DNA of 64,000 nt from JANNXQ01 sp038238555. GTDB taxonomy: Bacteria > Verrucomicrobiota > Verrucomicrobiia > Chthoniobacterales > Chthoniobacteraceae. Shown piece by piece: positions 1 through 8,092 of this stretch; position 1 is the first letter of the stretch; every line of letters begins with the position of its first letter. The notes under the pieces are model-generated. The model searched no databases. It worked only from the letters and a program-made list of their open reading frames with translations, and was not told the origin of the DNA. A program made the translations under genes and the position numbers. The stretch is from NCBI GenBank assembly GCA_038238555.1, contig JBBRXP010000002.1, positions 1 to 64,000 on the forward strand, given 5' to 3'.

Positions 1-2
1 AC

Positions 3-131
3 CGGGTCGAACGATTTTTCAATAAGCTCAAACAATTCCGCCGCCTCGCCACCCGCTACGACAAGCTGGCGAAAACCTTCTTCGCCGCCGTCTGCCTCGT
101 CGCCGCTTTTCTCATCATCAAGAATTCGTGA
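3..131 (+). mobile_element. IS5-type transposase, C-terminal end
   Basis: The window opens inside a reading frame that ends with TGA at 129-131. The 42 visible residues begin RVERFFNKLKQFRRLATRYD and continue into a KLAKTFFAAV segment and a hydrophobic tail. This matches the C-terminal end of IS5-family DDE transposases, where an F-N-K-x-K-x-F-R-R-x-A-T-R-Y-D block follows the catalytic glutamate. The catalytic core lies outside the window, so it cannot be told whether the element is intact. I found no convincing terminal inverted repeat just downstream. Confidence 0.8.
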
Positions 132-198
132 ACACGGCCTAGCCTGCGTGTTATGCGAGCACCACGCATCCGCTCTAAACCACTGACAATTTATGGAG

Positions 199-280
199 TG
201 CTCGCGAGAGGATTCGAACCTCCACGGGTTGCCCCACACGGTCCTGAGCCGTGCGCGTCTGCCAGTTCCGCCACGCGAGC
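199..280 (-). tRNA. tRNA-Leu (anticodon CAG)
   Basis: The minus strand folds as a class II tRNA. The acceptor stem is GCTCGCG paired with CGCGAGC and followed by discriminator A. The D-arm contains the AACTGGCAGACGC segment, the anticodon stem is CACGG/CCGTG around the loop CTCAGGA (anticodon CAG), there is a long variable arm, and the T-arm carries TTCGAAT. The long variable arm and CAG anticodon identify leucine. CCA is not encoded (CTCC follows), so the CCA-adding enzyme near 62.3 kb would be needed. A weak promoter may lie at 298-326 (TTGCAA, 17-base spacer, GAATAT). Confidence 0.95.
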
Positions 281-464
281 GTTTTTCGAGGCCGCGGATA
301 TTCGTGGTGCAGCAATCGGTTTGCAAGTGTGCTTTTCCGTCCTGCACTGCCGGAACGGTGTAGAAGAGCACAACGAGCATGGCTGGATGCTATCGCGCGC
401 CGATTTCTTCCGTTAGCGCTCTGACGGCTCGCCATGATGGCGCCGCTCGTGCAGAACACGGGCC

Positions 465-1640
465 CTGAAAATCTGCGACCTCACTCAGTTTTATTCACCG
501 GTGAGTGGCGGGGTGAAGCGTTACCTCTCGGAGAAAGTGCGGCACGTGCGCGAGCGGACTGCGGAGGATGAACACATCCTCATCGTCCCTGGCGACCGAG
601 ATGAAATGACGCCAGCAGAGCGGTCGCGGACTTACACGATCAAGTCGCCGCTCATCTCGCGCACCTCACGTTACCGGGCCTTGCTGCGGCTCGAGGCAGT
701 CGAGCGCATCCTCGAGACGGAGCGGCCGGACGTCGTCGAGAGCGGCGATCCATATCAGGTGGCTTGGAAGGCGGTGTACTCCGGCGCGGCGCTCGGGATT
801 CCTGTCGTGGCCTTTTACCACTCGCACTTTCCGGAGGCTTACCTGCGCAGCACGCGGAGATTTCTCGGCAGCACGGCGGCGGAATTTTTCGTGGATCTCG
901 CGCGGCGGTATGTGCGCAATCTCTATAACCGATTTGAGCGCACCATCGTGCCTTCCTCCGCGCTGGGTGCCGTGCTCGCGGAGTGGGGCGTGCGCAATGT
1001 GGCCCATAGCGATCTGGGCGTGGATACGGAGGTCTTCCGGCCCGATCGCGCGTCGGCCAGTAATGTGCGTGCGGAATTTGGCATCCCAGCCGATCACACG
1101 TTGCTACTCTACGTCGGTCGGCTCGCGCACGAAAAAAATACGAGGACGCTCTTCGACGCGTTCCGCGAACTTTCCCGCGCGCAGCTTGGACGCTTCCACC
1201 TCCTCGTGGTCGGCGACGGCGCGCAGCGGCGCGAGCTCGAAGAGTTGCGCGCGGGCAGAGCGGCGATCACCTGGGTGCCGTTCTGCGCGGAGCCCGAGAG
1301 GCTGGCGAAGCTCTACCGCGCTGCGGACCTCTTCGTGCATCCGGGTGTGCAGGAAACATTTGGCCTGGTCGCGCTCGAGGCGCAGGCGTGCGGCACGCCG
1401 GTCATCGGCATCCGCGGCAGTTACATGGACCGCATCATCCACACCGGCCAGGCGCACTGGGCCGCAGCAAACACCCCCGTCGCGCTGGCCTCAGCCATCG
1501 TTGCGCAATCTTCGGCGACGACGCGCGATGATCCCGCCCATCTTCACCGCAGCATCTCTTCTCGCTACTCGTGGCAGGGAGTTTTCGATCGCTTGTTTGA
1601 CCTCTACCGCGAAGTCATCCAAGACTACCGCAGACGCTGA
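465..1640 (+). CDS. Glycosyltransferase, GT4-type (GT-B fold)
   Basis: This encodes a cytosolic GT-B glycosyltransferase of about 391 residues that probably moves a sugar from a nucleotide donor to a lipid or envelope glycan. The C-terminal half has the donor-site blocks YVGRLAHEKN and HPGVQETFGLVALEAQACGT, the latter with the E-x7-E motif. The first conventional start is GTG at 501, but the frame is open back to 438. The codons from 465 read LKICDLTQFYSPVSGGVKRY, which looks like the normal beta-1 strand and Gly-rich N-terminus of the family. I therefore extend to CTG 465; no ATG, GTG or TTG lies upstream of 501 in this frame. The acceptor is unknown. The GNAT gene begins 3 bases after the stop, suggesting co-transcription. 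Confidence 0.85.
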   Translation: MKICDLTQFYSPVSGGVKRYLSEKVRHVRERTAEDEHILIVPGDRDEMTPAERSRTYTIKSPLISRTSRYRALLRLEAVERILETERPDVVESGDPYQVAWKAVYSGAALGIPVVAFYHSHFPEAYLRSTRRFLGSTAAEFFVDLARRYVRNLYNRFERTIVPSSALGAVLAEWGVRNVAHSDLGVDTEVFRPDRASASNVRAEFGIPADHTLLLYVGRLAHEKNTRTLFDAFRELSRAQLGRFHLLVVGDGAQRRELEELRAGRAAITWVPFCAEPERLAKLYRAADLFVHPGVQETFGLVALEAQACGTPVIGIRGSYMDRIIHTGQAHWAAANTPVALASAIVAQSSATTRDDPAHLHRSISSRYSWQGVFDRLFDLYREVIQDYRRR

Positions 1641-1643
1641 CGC

Positions 1644-2324
1644 ATGAAGGATGACAAACGAGTTGAGATTCGGAAATTCCAGGCCGCTGACCGTGCCCGC
1701 GTGCGCGAGCTGTGCTGCGAGACGGGCTTCCTCGGCAACCCCATCGACCCGGCTTTTGAGGACCGCGAACTTTTCTCCGACTATCTCACCGCTTACTACA
1801 CAGACTGGGAGCCGCAGAGCGCCTTTGTCTTACTGGTCAATGGCGACATCCGCGGCTACCTGCTCGGCTCGCGGCATCCCTTTCGGCAGCAGGTGTACAA
1901 TCTCTACAACAACGTCGCCCTCTTCCTGCGCTGCCTCGTCCGCTACCGGCGCTACAACGCCGCGTCGAAAAAATTCGTGCACTGGATTCTGCGCAACGCA
2001 TGGCGCGAAGTGCCCGCCGCGCCGCGCCGCGCCGCGCACCTTCACATCAATCTCCTGGCCGATGCCCGGTGCGTGGGCAGCACCCGCGCGATCATGGATG
2101 CCTATCTCCAGTATCTCCACGCGCGCGGCGAGAAAAGCGTGTATGCCCAGGTAGTGGTCTTCGAAGACCGGCGCGGGACCAAGGTGTTCGAGCGTTACGG
2201 CTTCAAGGTGCTCAATAGGTCCGAGATCACCAAGTATCGCGGCATCCACCCCGAGCCCGTCTATCTCTGCACCATCGTCAAGAACCTCGACGAGAATAAC
2301 CAACTCTACTCCAGGGTAAGTTAA
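1644..2324 (+). CDS. GNAT-family N-acetyltransferase
   Basis: This is a 226-residue protein that probably transfers an acetyl group from acetyl-CoA to an amine. The N-terminal part (VEIRKFQAADRARVRELC) is a typical GNAT beta-1/alpha-1 opening. Residues 130-200 contain HLHINLLADARCVGSTRAIM, followed by the strand and helix around KVFERYGFKVLNRSEITKY, which fits motifs A and B of acetyltransferases. The classical Q-x-x-G-x-G/A signature is diverged to CVGSTR. The ATG lies 3 bases after the glycosyltransferase stop, so the two are likely one operon and this enzyme may modify the same sugar or lipid. The substrate cannot be read from sequence. Confidence 0.75.
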   Translation: MKDDKRVEIRKFQAADRARVRELCCETGFLGNPIDPAFEDRELFSDYLTAYYTDWEPQSAFVLLVNGDIRGYLLGSRHPFRQQVYNLYNNVALFLRCLVRYRRYNAASKKFVHWILRNAWREVPAAPRRAAHLHINLLADARCVGSTRAIMDAYLQYLHARGEKSVYAQVVVFEDRRGTKVFERYGFKVLNRSEITKYRGIHPEPVYLCTIVKNLDENNQLYSRVS

Positions 2325-2327
2325 GCT

Positions 2328-2768
2328 TCAGTCCTGGCCGGTGCGCTTGAGCACGAGGGAAATCATCCGCACTAAATCGTCCGTGAGCACTGGCTTGAAC
2401 ATTACCAGTGCGTCGATGCCGCCGAGAAACTCGTTCACTTTCGGATTGTCGGCGTGCGCGGTAACGAAGAGGAAACGATCCGCGAGGTGCGGCTTGGTCT
2501 TCTTTACTGCGAGAAAGAACTTATCGCCGGGCATCGTCGGCATGAGCATGTCGCAGATGATCACATCGAAATCCATATCCATGACCTCGCGCAATCCCTC
2601 GAGGCCATTGGTGGCGGTGGTTACTACAAAATTCCGCGAATCCAGGAGCGCCTTAAGTGTGTCGGCCAATTCGATGTCGTCGTCGAGCAGGAGGATGCTC
2701 TTGATCTCGAGGTCCGATCCGGCCGCGAGTTGTTTGCGAAAAAAAGGGGTGGCCGTGGGAGCAATCAT
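2328..2768 (-). CDS. Single-domain response regulator (CheY-like receiver)
   Basis: This is a stand-alone receiver domain of 146 residues with about 20 extra residues at the N-terminus. The acidic triad is at D29-D31 (LLLDDDIELA), the phospho-acceptor is D73 (VIICDMLMP), the switch threonine is T103 (LFVTAHAD) and the conserved lysine is K125 (MFKPV). There is no output domain, so it would act by protein interaction or phosphorelay. No kinase is adjacent; the nearest is the histidine kinase at about 17 kb, with no evidence of pairing. It is convergent with the GNAT gene, with only 3 bases between the stops. Confidence 0.9.
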   Translation of the reverse strand: MIAPTATPFFRKQLAAGSDLEIKSILLLDDDIELADTLKALLDSRNFVVTTATNGLEGLREVMDMDFDVIICDMLMPTMPGDKFFLAVKKTKPHLADRFLFVTAHADNPKVNEFLGGIDALVMFKPVLTDDLVRMISLVLKRTGQD

Positions 2769-2808
2769 GGGGCTGCCTTCCTAGCAGCGATGATGCCAGC
2801 GCTACTCC

Positions 2809-3510
2809 TTACGCGGCCAAGCTTTGAAAGCGGCGGCGCTGTCGGGCTTGCACGCACACCGCCAGGCCCAAAACACCCGCGAGCGGAAGGAGTGCCGAAC
2901 CCTCGGGGATGGGCGAGGCAACTGGCGGCGCTCCATCGTAAGTCAAGCCGAAGGAAATGCCGTCGTTGAAATAGTGACAATCCGGATCCAAACCGAAGGC
3001 GATGTTGCCTCCGTTGTTGATGTAACTCGTCAAGGCCGTCAATTCTTGCGAAGTGAAGTTATAAGTATAAGTGCTCGGTGTGTTACTAAATGCCTTGCCG
3101 AATAACTTGGTGTCCGAGGTTCCGGAGGCGACCAGCCAGTTGGGATCGCCGTGATAACGTGCGCTGACAAAGTCGTCGGTGATATCGGTTACCGGAATGC
3201 TGGCAGTCGGATCGTCCACAAACGATGCGACGCCGGGGTTCTTCGCGGTGTCGAGTAAGTGGGCGAAGAGCTTGTTGGAAGTAGTGTCCCAGTTCGCAAT
3301 GTTAGTGAAGGTGAGCGAAGCGGACAGAATCGTCTCCTTGGGAAGGTTATCCAGGCGCCACGTATAGACCATGTGATGATCGAGGTCGTTAAGATCGATC
3401 GGGTTGGGGGAATAACTCAGTGTCGTGAGGACAGCGCGCGCCGGGCTGAGCGATGCTCCCAGGAAACCGAGGGCGGCTATTGCGGGCAGCAGGGAGAGGT
3501 AGTTTTTCAT
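2809..3510 (-). CDS. PEP-CTERM-type exported protein
   Basis: This is a secreted protein of about 233 residues. It starts MKNYLSLLPAIAALGFLGAS, a clear signal peptide ending near PARA. The C-terminus carries a sorting tail: IPEGSALLPLAG, a hydrophobic stretch and a basic QARQRRRF end. IPEG replaces the canonical PEP box, as is common in Verrucomicrobiota, and implies processing by an exosortase not present in this window. The middle is a beta-rich domain with no catalytic motif I recognise. I place the start at 3510 because GGAAG lies about 8 bases upstream; ATG 3516 is also possible. It sits 141 bases downstream of a TPR gene on the same strand. Confidence 0.8.
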   Translation of the reverse strand: MKNYLSLLPAIAALGFLGASLSPARAVLTTLSYSPNPIDLNDLDHHMVYTWRLDNLPKETILSASLTFTNIANWDTTSNKLFAHLLDTAKNPGVASFVDDPTASIPVTDITDDFVSARYHGDPNWLVASGTSDTKLFGKAFSNTPSTYTYNFTSQELTALTSYINNGGNIAFGLDPDCHYFNDGISFGLTYDGAPPVASPIPEGSALLPLAGVLGLAVCVQARQRRRFQSLAA

Positions 3511-3651
3511 TTCCATTTTCTTCCGGCGTTCGAGGCGCGCAGAATAGAACTCTTGAGCTTTGGAACGCCAGATAAAAAACTGAGAAATCAGGGATCGGCT
3601 TACGGGAATTCTGCACGTCGGCTTGAGTCCTACAGCGGCGGCACGCAAAGC

Positions 3652-5370
3652 TTAGTGGCTCGCCCCGCCCGCGGGGAGAGCCTGTGTCGCCTTCGCGAGT
3701 AATCGCGCTTCCTCCGGCAGCAACTGCGCTTGCCGGCTGAGTTCGAGATACCTGCGCGCTTTTTCCGGGTCGCGATTCGCCGAGAGAATGAGTCCATAAA
3801 AGAGGGCAATGGCGGGCTGCTCGAGTTGGGCGGCAGGGAGCGCCTCGAGGGCTTGCAGCGCTTCGGCGAAACGCTTTGCGCCATGGAGCGCGAGGGCATG
3901 GGTGGAGGTGTAAGCGGCATTATCGGGGTGCCGCGAATAAAGATCGCGGGCGATGCTCGCGGCTCTCGCGCTGTCTTTGTCGAGGAGCAGGGAGAGATAG
4001 GCGAAATCGTTCTGAATGTTTTCGTCGCTCGGAGAGGTCTCGATCAAGCGGGCTGCGATGCGGCGCAGCCCATCGGTATTCTTCGAGTCATGGTAACGGC
4101 GGCCGAGGCGCTCGACCGCCCAAGCGGAGTCCTGGGTCTTCTCGATCGCGGCCCACAGCGCTTGGTCAGCTTCCTCATCCCAGCCGGAATCGATGGCGAT
4201 TTTGGCGAGCCATTTGATGGCGTCCGCTCTGCCGGAGGTCGCTGTCATGGCGAGTTCCCACTCCGTGCGCGCGAGACTCGCGTGACCTTGTTCACGGAAA
4301 GCTCTGGCGCGGTAGGCGTGGCGAATGTGTTCGGCCTGCGGCCACGGGCCATTCTTTGTAATGGCGAGCAGCGCCGGCCAATCGTGCAGCATGAGATAGC
4401 AGCCGGCGAGGGGACTATGAACTTCCGGCATGAGGGAGACTTGAGGCGCGCGTTGCACGGCCCACTCTACGGCGTGGGCCGCGAGATTTGCGCCGCTCAT
4501 CCAGAAGACGAGCGCGCCGGCGTCCCTGCCGTTCTTCGCGGCTTTCTCTTCCAAGGTGGCGAGGGTCTCGAGGAAGGCGTCGCCGCCCGTGCTGTGCAGG
4601 AGCCGGAGCCGGAGCAGTTCGTCGAGAAATGTGTGGTCGGGCACCGCGGCCAATTGCTGGCTGATGCGCAGCGCGGCCTGCGGTTCGTTGGATGCTTCAT
4701 AGCTCAGAGCAAGAATGCGCAGTGCCGACGCTCCGAATGCCGGGTGAGAGGCCAGGTCGGCGAGGAGCCGCCGGCCTGCTTCGCGCGTGAAATACTCTTT
4801 CGAGTGGACCTGCGCCGCGCCGAGGGACAGGCGGTGCGCGGGATTTTTTGGGTCCACGCGCACTGCTTCCGCGCAGAAGGCTTCGGCTTCTTCAAATTTT
4901 TCGGCATCGATGGCGACCACTCCCGAGACCGCAAGAAAATCTGCGCGCTTGCGGTCCACCCTCGGTACACGGGCAAGAGCTTTCCGCGCGGCCGTGGGCT
5001 TTCCAAAACTGAGCGCCGTGTAAGCGCAAGCGATGAGGCTCTCCGCGTTTCCACCGGCGAGATCCGCCACTCGTTCCCGCCACGTCACGGCCTCCGGATT
5101 GCGGATGCGCTCACAGATCTCGGCCATGAGCACGAAGGCGGGAGCATGATCGGGTGCGATCTGCAACGCGCGACGGGCCTTGAGGGATGCCTCCAGGAAG
5201 TCGCCGCGCTCGACGGCTTCACGGGCCGCGCGCGTGAGGCCATCGACCCTGCGCGGCAGGTAGAGCTTGTAGCCAGCCACCCCGCCACCGGCGACGAGAG
5301 CGGAAGCGAAGCAGAGAGTGGCGACCAGCACTCGCTGCCGATTCAATGGGTTGGTAATAAACTTAAACAT
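3652..5370 (-). CDS. Membrane-anchored TPR protein (paralogue 1 of 3)
   Basis: This encodes about 572 residues: a short cytoplasmic head (MFKFITNPLNRQRV), one transmembrane helix at about residues 15-36, then helical repeats of TPR type such as ARRALQIAPDHAPAFVLMAE and AEAVRVDPKNPAHRLSLGAA. No enzymatic motif is visible, so a scaffold role at the inner membrane is likely. It is paralogous along its length to the proteins at 6224 and 8093; all three share the helix plus RxALQ-x-P/S-x-D motif and a C-terminal block like YLELSRQAQLLPEEARL. It is on the opposite strand to the other two, suggesting duplication and inversion. Start chosen at MFKF, which directly precedes the membrane helix. Confidence 0.8.
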   Translation of the reverse strand: MFKFITNPLNRQRVLVATLCFASALVAGGGVAGYKLYLPRRVDGLTRAAREAVERGDFLEASLKARRALQIAPDHAPAFVLMAEICERIRNPEAVTWRERVADLAGGNAESLIACAYTALSFGKPTAARKALARVPRVDRKRADFLAVSGVVAIDAEKFEEAEAFCAEAVRVDPKNPAHRLSLGAAQVHSKEYFTREAGRRLLADLASHPAFGASALRILALSYEASNEPQAALRISQQLAAVPDHTFLDELLRLRLLHSTGGDAFLETLATLEEKAAKNGRDAGALVFWMSGANLAAHAVEWAVQRAPQVSLMPEVHSPLAGCYLMLHDWPALLAITKNGPWPQAEHIRHAYRARAFREQGHASLARTEWELAMTATSGRADAIKWLAKIAIDSGWDEEADQALWAAIEKTQDSAWAVERLGRRYHDSKNTDGLRRIAARLIETSPSDENIQNDFAYLSLLLDKDSARAASIARDLYSRHPDNAAYTSTHALALHGAKRFAEALQALEALPAAQLEQPAIALFYGLILSANRDPEKARRYLELSRQAQLLPEEARLLAKATQALPAGGASH

Positions 5371-5407
5371 TTTAGGTGCAACACTGAGCACGAGAGGCGA
5401 GCCAGGA

Positions 5408-5442
5408 ACATCCAACATCCGACTACCGACATCCAATATTCA
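5408..5442. repeat. 7-bp periodic tract (ACATCCA type)
   Basis: Five consecutive heptamers lie in the gap between two divergent genes: ACATCCA, ACATCCG, ACTACCG, ACATCCA, ATATTCA. The phase is exact. The tract fills most of the 83-base divergent promoter region between the TPR gene (start 5370) and the lipoprotein gene (start 5454). Two other heptamer tracts with different units occur at 56.0 and 58.1 kb. Confidence 0.7.
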
Positions 5443-5453
5443 ATGGACGGTGG

Positions 5454-6065
5454 ATGCGGCTTGCAGAGCAATGGCTTTGGTGCATTCTCCGATCCCATTT
5501 GCAACGCGAACTTTCACATCGTCTGCTAGCCGTGCTTCTGGCTGGCGCCTTATCCTCCTGCGGGAAGAGTGAGGCGGAATATCAGCGGCTGCTCGAAGAG
5601 AACGAACGACTCAAGATGGACATCGAGCAGATGAAGCTAAAGCTCAGCGACAAGGCGCCGGGCAAGCAGACCGATGTCCGCAGCGACCAGCCCGATCTGG
5701 ATCTCAACATCGTCGATCTATGGAGCCAGCGTTTCGAAGACACGCCTTATCGCTCCAAGCAAAAACTCTCGGACAAAGTCATCCGGCTCACGGCCATCAT
5801 TGAGAACGTGAGCGACACCGCCATCACCCTCACCGGCGCCAGCAAGCGCTTTCAAAACATCCACATGACGGCGAATCTGGAGAGCACCTACGCGACGAAA
5901 GTGCAAGAAGGCCTCACAGCGATCGAGCGAGGGATGACCGTCACCTTGCAAGGCCGCTTTCTTTACGAGCGCATGGGATTGAGTGCCGCCGAGTTTGTGG
6001 ACAAGGCGACCGGCAGGACTTTGAACTCGGAGGATTTGGCAGCATTGGCTCGCCCCGCGAAGTGA
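5454..6065 (+). CDS. Putative lipoprotein, OB-fold-like, with short coiled coil
   Basis: This 203-residue protein has a lipoprotein signal: a hydrophobic stretch HRLLAVLLAGALSSC with the acylated cysteine near residue 36. A short coiled coil follows (EYQRLLEENERLKMDIEQMK). The rest (VIRLTAIIENVSDTAITLTG and later strands) resembles the tRNA_anti-like OB-fold lipoprotein domain, based on strand pattern only. ATG 5454 is the first start but gives a long n-region, so a start slightly inside is possible. It lies between TPR paralogues 1 and 2, suggesting a shared envelope role; what it binds is unknown. Confidence 0.65.
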   Translation: MRLAEQWLWCILRSHLQRELSHRLLAVLLAGALSSCGKSEAEYQRLLEENERLKMDIEQMKLKLSDKAPGKQTDVRSDQPDLDLNIVDLWSQRFEDTPYRSKQKLSDKVIRLTAIIENVSDTAITLTGASKRFQNIHMTANLESTYATKVQEGLTAIERGMTVTLQGRFLYERMGLSAAEFVDKATGRTLNSEDLAALARPAK

Positions 6066-6088
6066 ATCACCCGAAAAAAGGCGTGATT
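6065..6088 (+). terminator. Possible terminator after lipoprotein gene
   Basis: AATCAC at 6065-6070 can pair with GTGATT at 6083-6088, followed by TTTCGATTT. The stem is only 6 bp and the U-tract is interrupted, so this is a weak candidate. It overlaps the stop codon of the lipoprotein gene. Confidence 0.3.
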
Positions 6089-6136
6089 TTCGATTTCAAG
6101 ATGCCCATAGTGCGCCGTTGGCGCGAACCCCCCAAT

Positions 6137-6153
6137 CCTGGACAAAGTCCAGG
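6137..6153. repeat. Short perfect hairpin (CCTGGAC/GTCCAGG)
   Basis: A perfect 7-bp stem with loop AAA sits in the 158-base gap before the second TPR gene. It lacks a U-tract. It resembles the other short intergenic palindromes in this window and may be a REP-like element. Confidence 0.5.
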
Positions 6154-6223
6154 CTCCCTCTTCGCGGCTCTCTCCCAGCACTCGTCGCAACATTTTAAAT
6201 TCCAGCATTTGAGTCTCTGAAAA

Positions 6224-7987
6224 ATGGACGAGCCCACTGCCATTCCCACAGGACGCCGAAGCAGGAGAAAGCGCCGGCGTCTCCTTCTCCAGCGGATCCT
6301 CATCGGACTTGCGGCCCTCGCGGTGCTTGCCTTGATGGGCTGGGGCGGGTTGCTCGCCTTCAAAGTCTGGCGGGTGCAACACACCGTCCACCGAGCCCGG
6401 ACATTGCTCGACAAGAAGAACTACGCCGATGCCGCGCTGAGCCTGCGATGGGCGCTGCAAAGGAATCCGCGCGATATCGAAGCCACCCGCATGATGGCGG
6501 AAATCGCCGCGGCCAATGGAGAACGGGCCGAGATCTACTGGCGCCGCAAGGTCGCCGAATTGCAGCCGGGCGTGCTGGAGAATTGGATCGCGTCGGCCAA
6601 TGCCGCGCTGCGCTTCAAAGAAGTGCCCGCGGCTCAGGAAGCGCTGGCTCACGTGGACGAGGCCGGCAAGCAAACCTCGACATTTCACGAAGCGGCCGCC
6701 CGCCTCGCCGCGGAGTTGCGCGAGTCGGCACTGGCCCGAAGCAATGTCGCCGAGGCCGCCAGGATGGACCCGAAAAATGAGCGCTTCCAACTCGAGCTGG
6801 CCACGCTGAATCTCGGTTCGCCAAATTTGGAAACCCGCAAAGAGGCCCGTGCCGTCGTCGAGTTGCACGCGGCCAATCCAAAGCTCCGACGGGGCGCATT
6901 GCGCGCGCTCATTCAGGAAGCTCTCTTCAGCCGGGACGCTCGCCGGGCGCTCTCCTTTGCCGAGCAACTCAACTTTTCTCGCGAAGCCACCTTTGAGGAT
7001 CGCATGCTCTACCTCTCCATGCTCAAAGAATCCAGCCGCCGCGAGTTTTGGTGGTGCCTGGCTCAGCTTCAAGGCGAGATCGCCGAGGATGCGGGGCGGA
7101 CGGCCAGCTTGCTCACGTGGATGAATAAGGCGCGAATGGCGCCAATCGCGCTCGCGTGGAGCAAGCGACTCTCCGAGGAAGTGCGGACCCGCTCGCCTGT
7201 GCCCATCGCCATTGCCGAATCGTGTTTGATGCTCGGAGATTGGGCCGGGGTAAAGGGGCAAGTGACCTTTGGAGATTGGAAGGATCTCGAATTCGAGCGC
7301 CAAGCTTTGTATGCCCGCGTGTTGCGCGATCAAGGCGACACCGGCGCCGCCACCAACCGCTGGAATGCCGCGGTCAACGCAGCCCGCGCGCTCGGCGATC
7401 AAAACGACTCGCCCGGCAGCCGCGCCGAAGCACTCTTCACCCTGGCGCGCCTGGCAAAGAGCTGGGATTGGGAGGAAGAAATGGACGGCGTCCTCTGGCT
7501 CATCGCGCGCGGCAACATTCGGCAGCAGCAGGCGCTCGATTTCTTAAATCGGCTCTACGTCAGCAAGGGCAAGACGCGCGATCTATTGAGCGTGGCCACG
7601 CGCGAACTGGAACTCAAACCCGAGGACGCGACCGCGAAGAATAACGTCGCTTATCTTTCTCTCCTGCTGAACGTAGATCTCGAACGCGCCCACGCGCTGG
7701 CCAAAGACGTTTACAAAACCGATCCGTTGCGGCCCGTATTTGTGACCACTTACGCGATGTCCCTGCGCCTTCAGGGCAAGACCGAGCAGGGCCTCAAGGT
7801 CATGCGAGCGCTGCCTGAGAACGATCTGGAGACACCGGGCAATGCGCTTTTCTACGGCGTCCTGCTCGCGGACAGTGGCGCCCGCGAACCAGCCCGCAAG
7901 TATCTCGAGCTCGCCGCGCGCGCCCGGCTCTTTCCGCAGGAGCAGGCGCTCATCGCCAAAGCGCGGGAGGAACTGCCTCCACGGTAA
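6224..7987 (+). CDS. Membrane-anchored TPR protein (paralogue 2 of 3)
   Basis: This is a 587-residue protein. The first 26 residues are very basic (RRSRRKRRRLLLQR), then one transmembrane helix runs from about residue 27 to 49, followed by a helical repeat solenoid (ALSLRWALQRNPRDIEATRM and similar) to the C-terminus. The basic head before the helix predicts N-in topology with the repeats in the periplasm. It shares the repeat layout and the YLELAARARLFPQEQALIAK ending with the neighbouring paralogues at 3652 and 8093. The gap to the third paralogue is 105 bases with nothing recognisable. No catalytic residues are seen; the client is unknown. Confidence 0.8.
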   Translation: MDEPTAIPTGRRSRRKRRRLLLQRILIGLAALAVLALMGWGGLLAFKVWRVQHTVHRARTLLDKKNYADAALSLRWALQRNPRDIEATRMMAEIAAANGERAEIYWRRKVAELQPGVLENWIASANAALRFKEVPAAQEALAHVDEAGKQTSTFHEAAARLAAELRESALARSNVAEAARMDPKNERFQLELATLNLGSPNLETRKEARAVVELHAANPKLRRGALRALIQEALFSRDARRALSFAEQLNFSREATFEDRMLYLSMLKESSRREFWWCLAQLQGEIAEDAGRTASLLTWMNKARMAPIALAWSKRLSEEVRTRSPVPIAIAESCLMLGDWAGVKGQVTFGDWKDLEFERQALYARVLRDQGDTGAATNRWNAAVNAARALGDQNDSPGSRAEALFTLARLAKSWDWEEEMDGVLWLIARGNIRQQQALDFLNRLYVSKGKTRDLLSVATRELELKPEDATAKNNVAYLSLLLNVDLERAHALAKDVYKTDPLRPVFVTTYAMSLRLQGKTEQGLKVMRALPENDLETPGNALFYGVLLADSGAREPARKYLELAARARLFPQEQALIAKAREELPPR

Positions 7988-8092
7988 CCGGCGTGCTGCC
8001 GAAAAGTCAGCGCCGTCATGAAGATTGATCTTTAGCCCGGATTGAATTCACCCTCGAGCTGACTTCACCCCACGACTCCGCATCCAAAGAAT

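Noticed and set aside
1..300. tRNA-Leu as integration site of an island with the IS5 fragment
   Set aside because: No integrase, no duplicated tRNA end and no second attachment site are seen, so this is not supported.
3730..5529. A 599-codon open frame on the plus strand opposite the first TPR gene
   Set aside because: It is the mirror of the TPR gene in GC-rich DNA; it lacks known motifs, and the minus-strand frame has a membrane helix and TPR repeats.
5963..7402. A 479-codon open frame on the minus strand
   Set aside because: It is opposite the second TPR gene and has no domain-like pattern.
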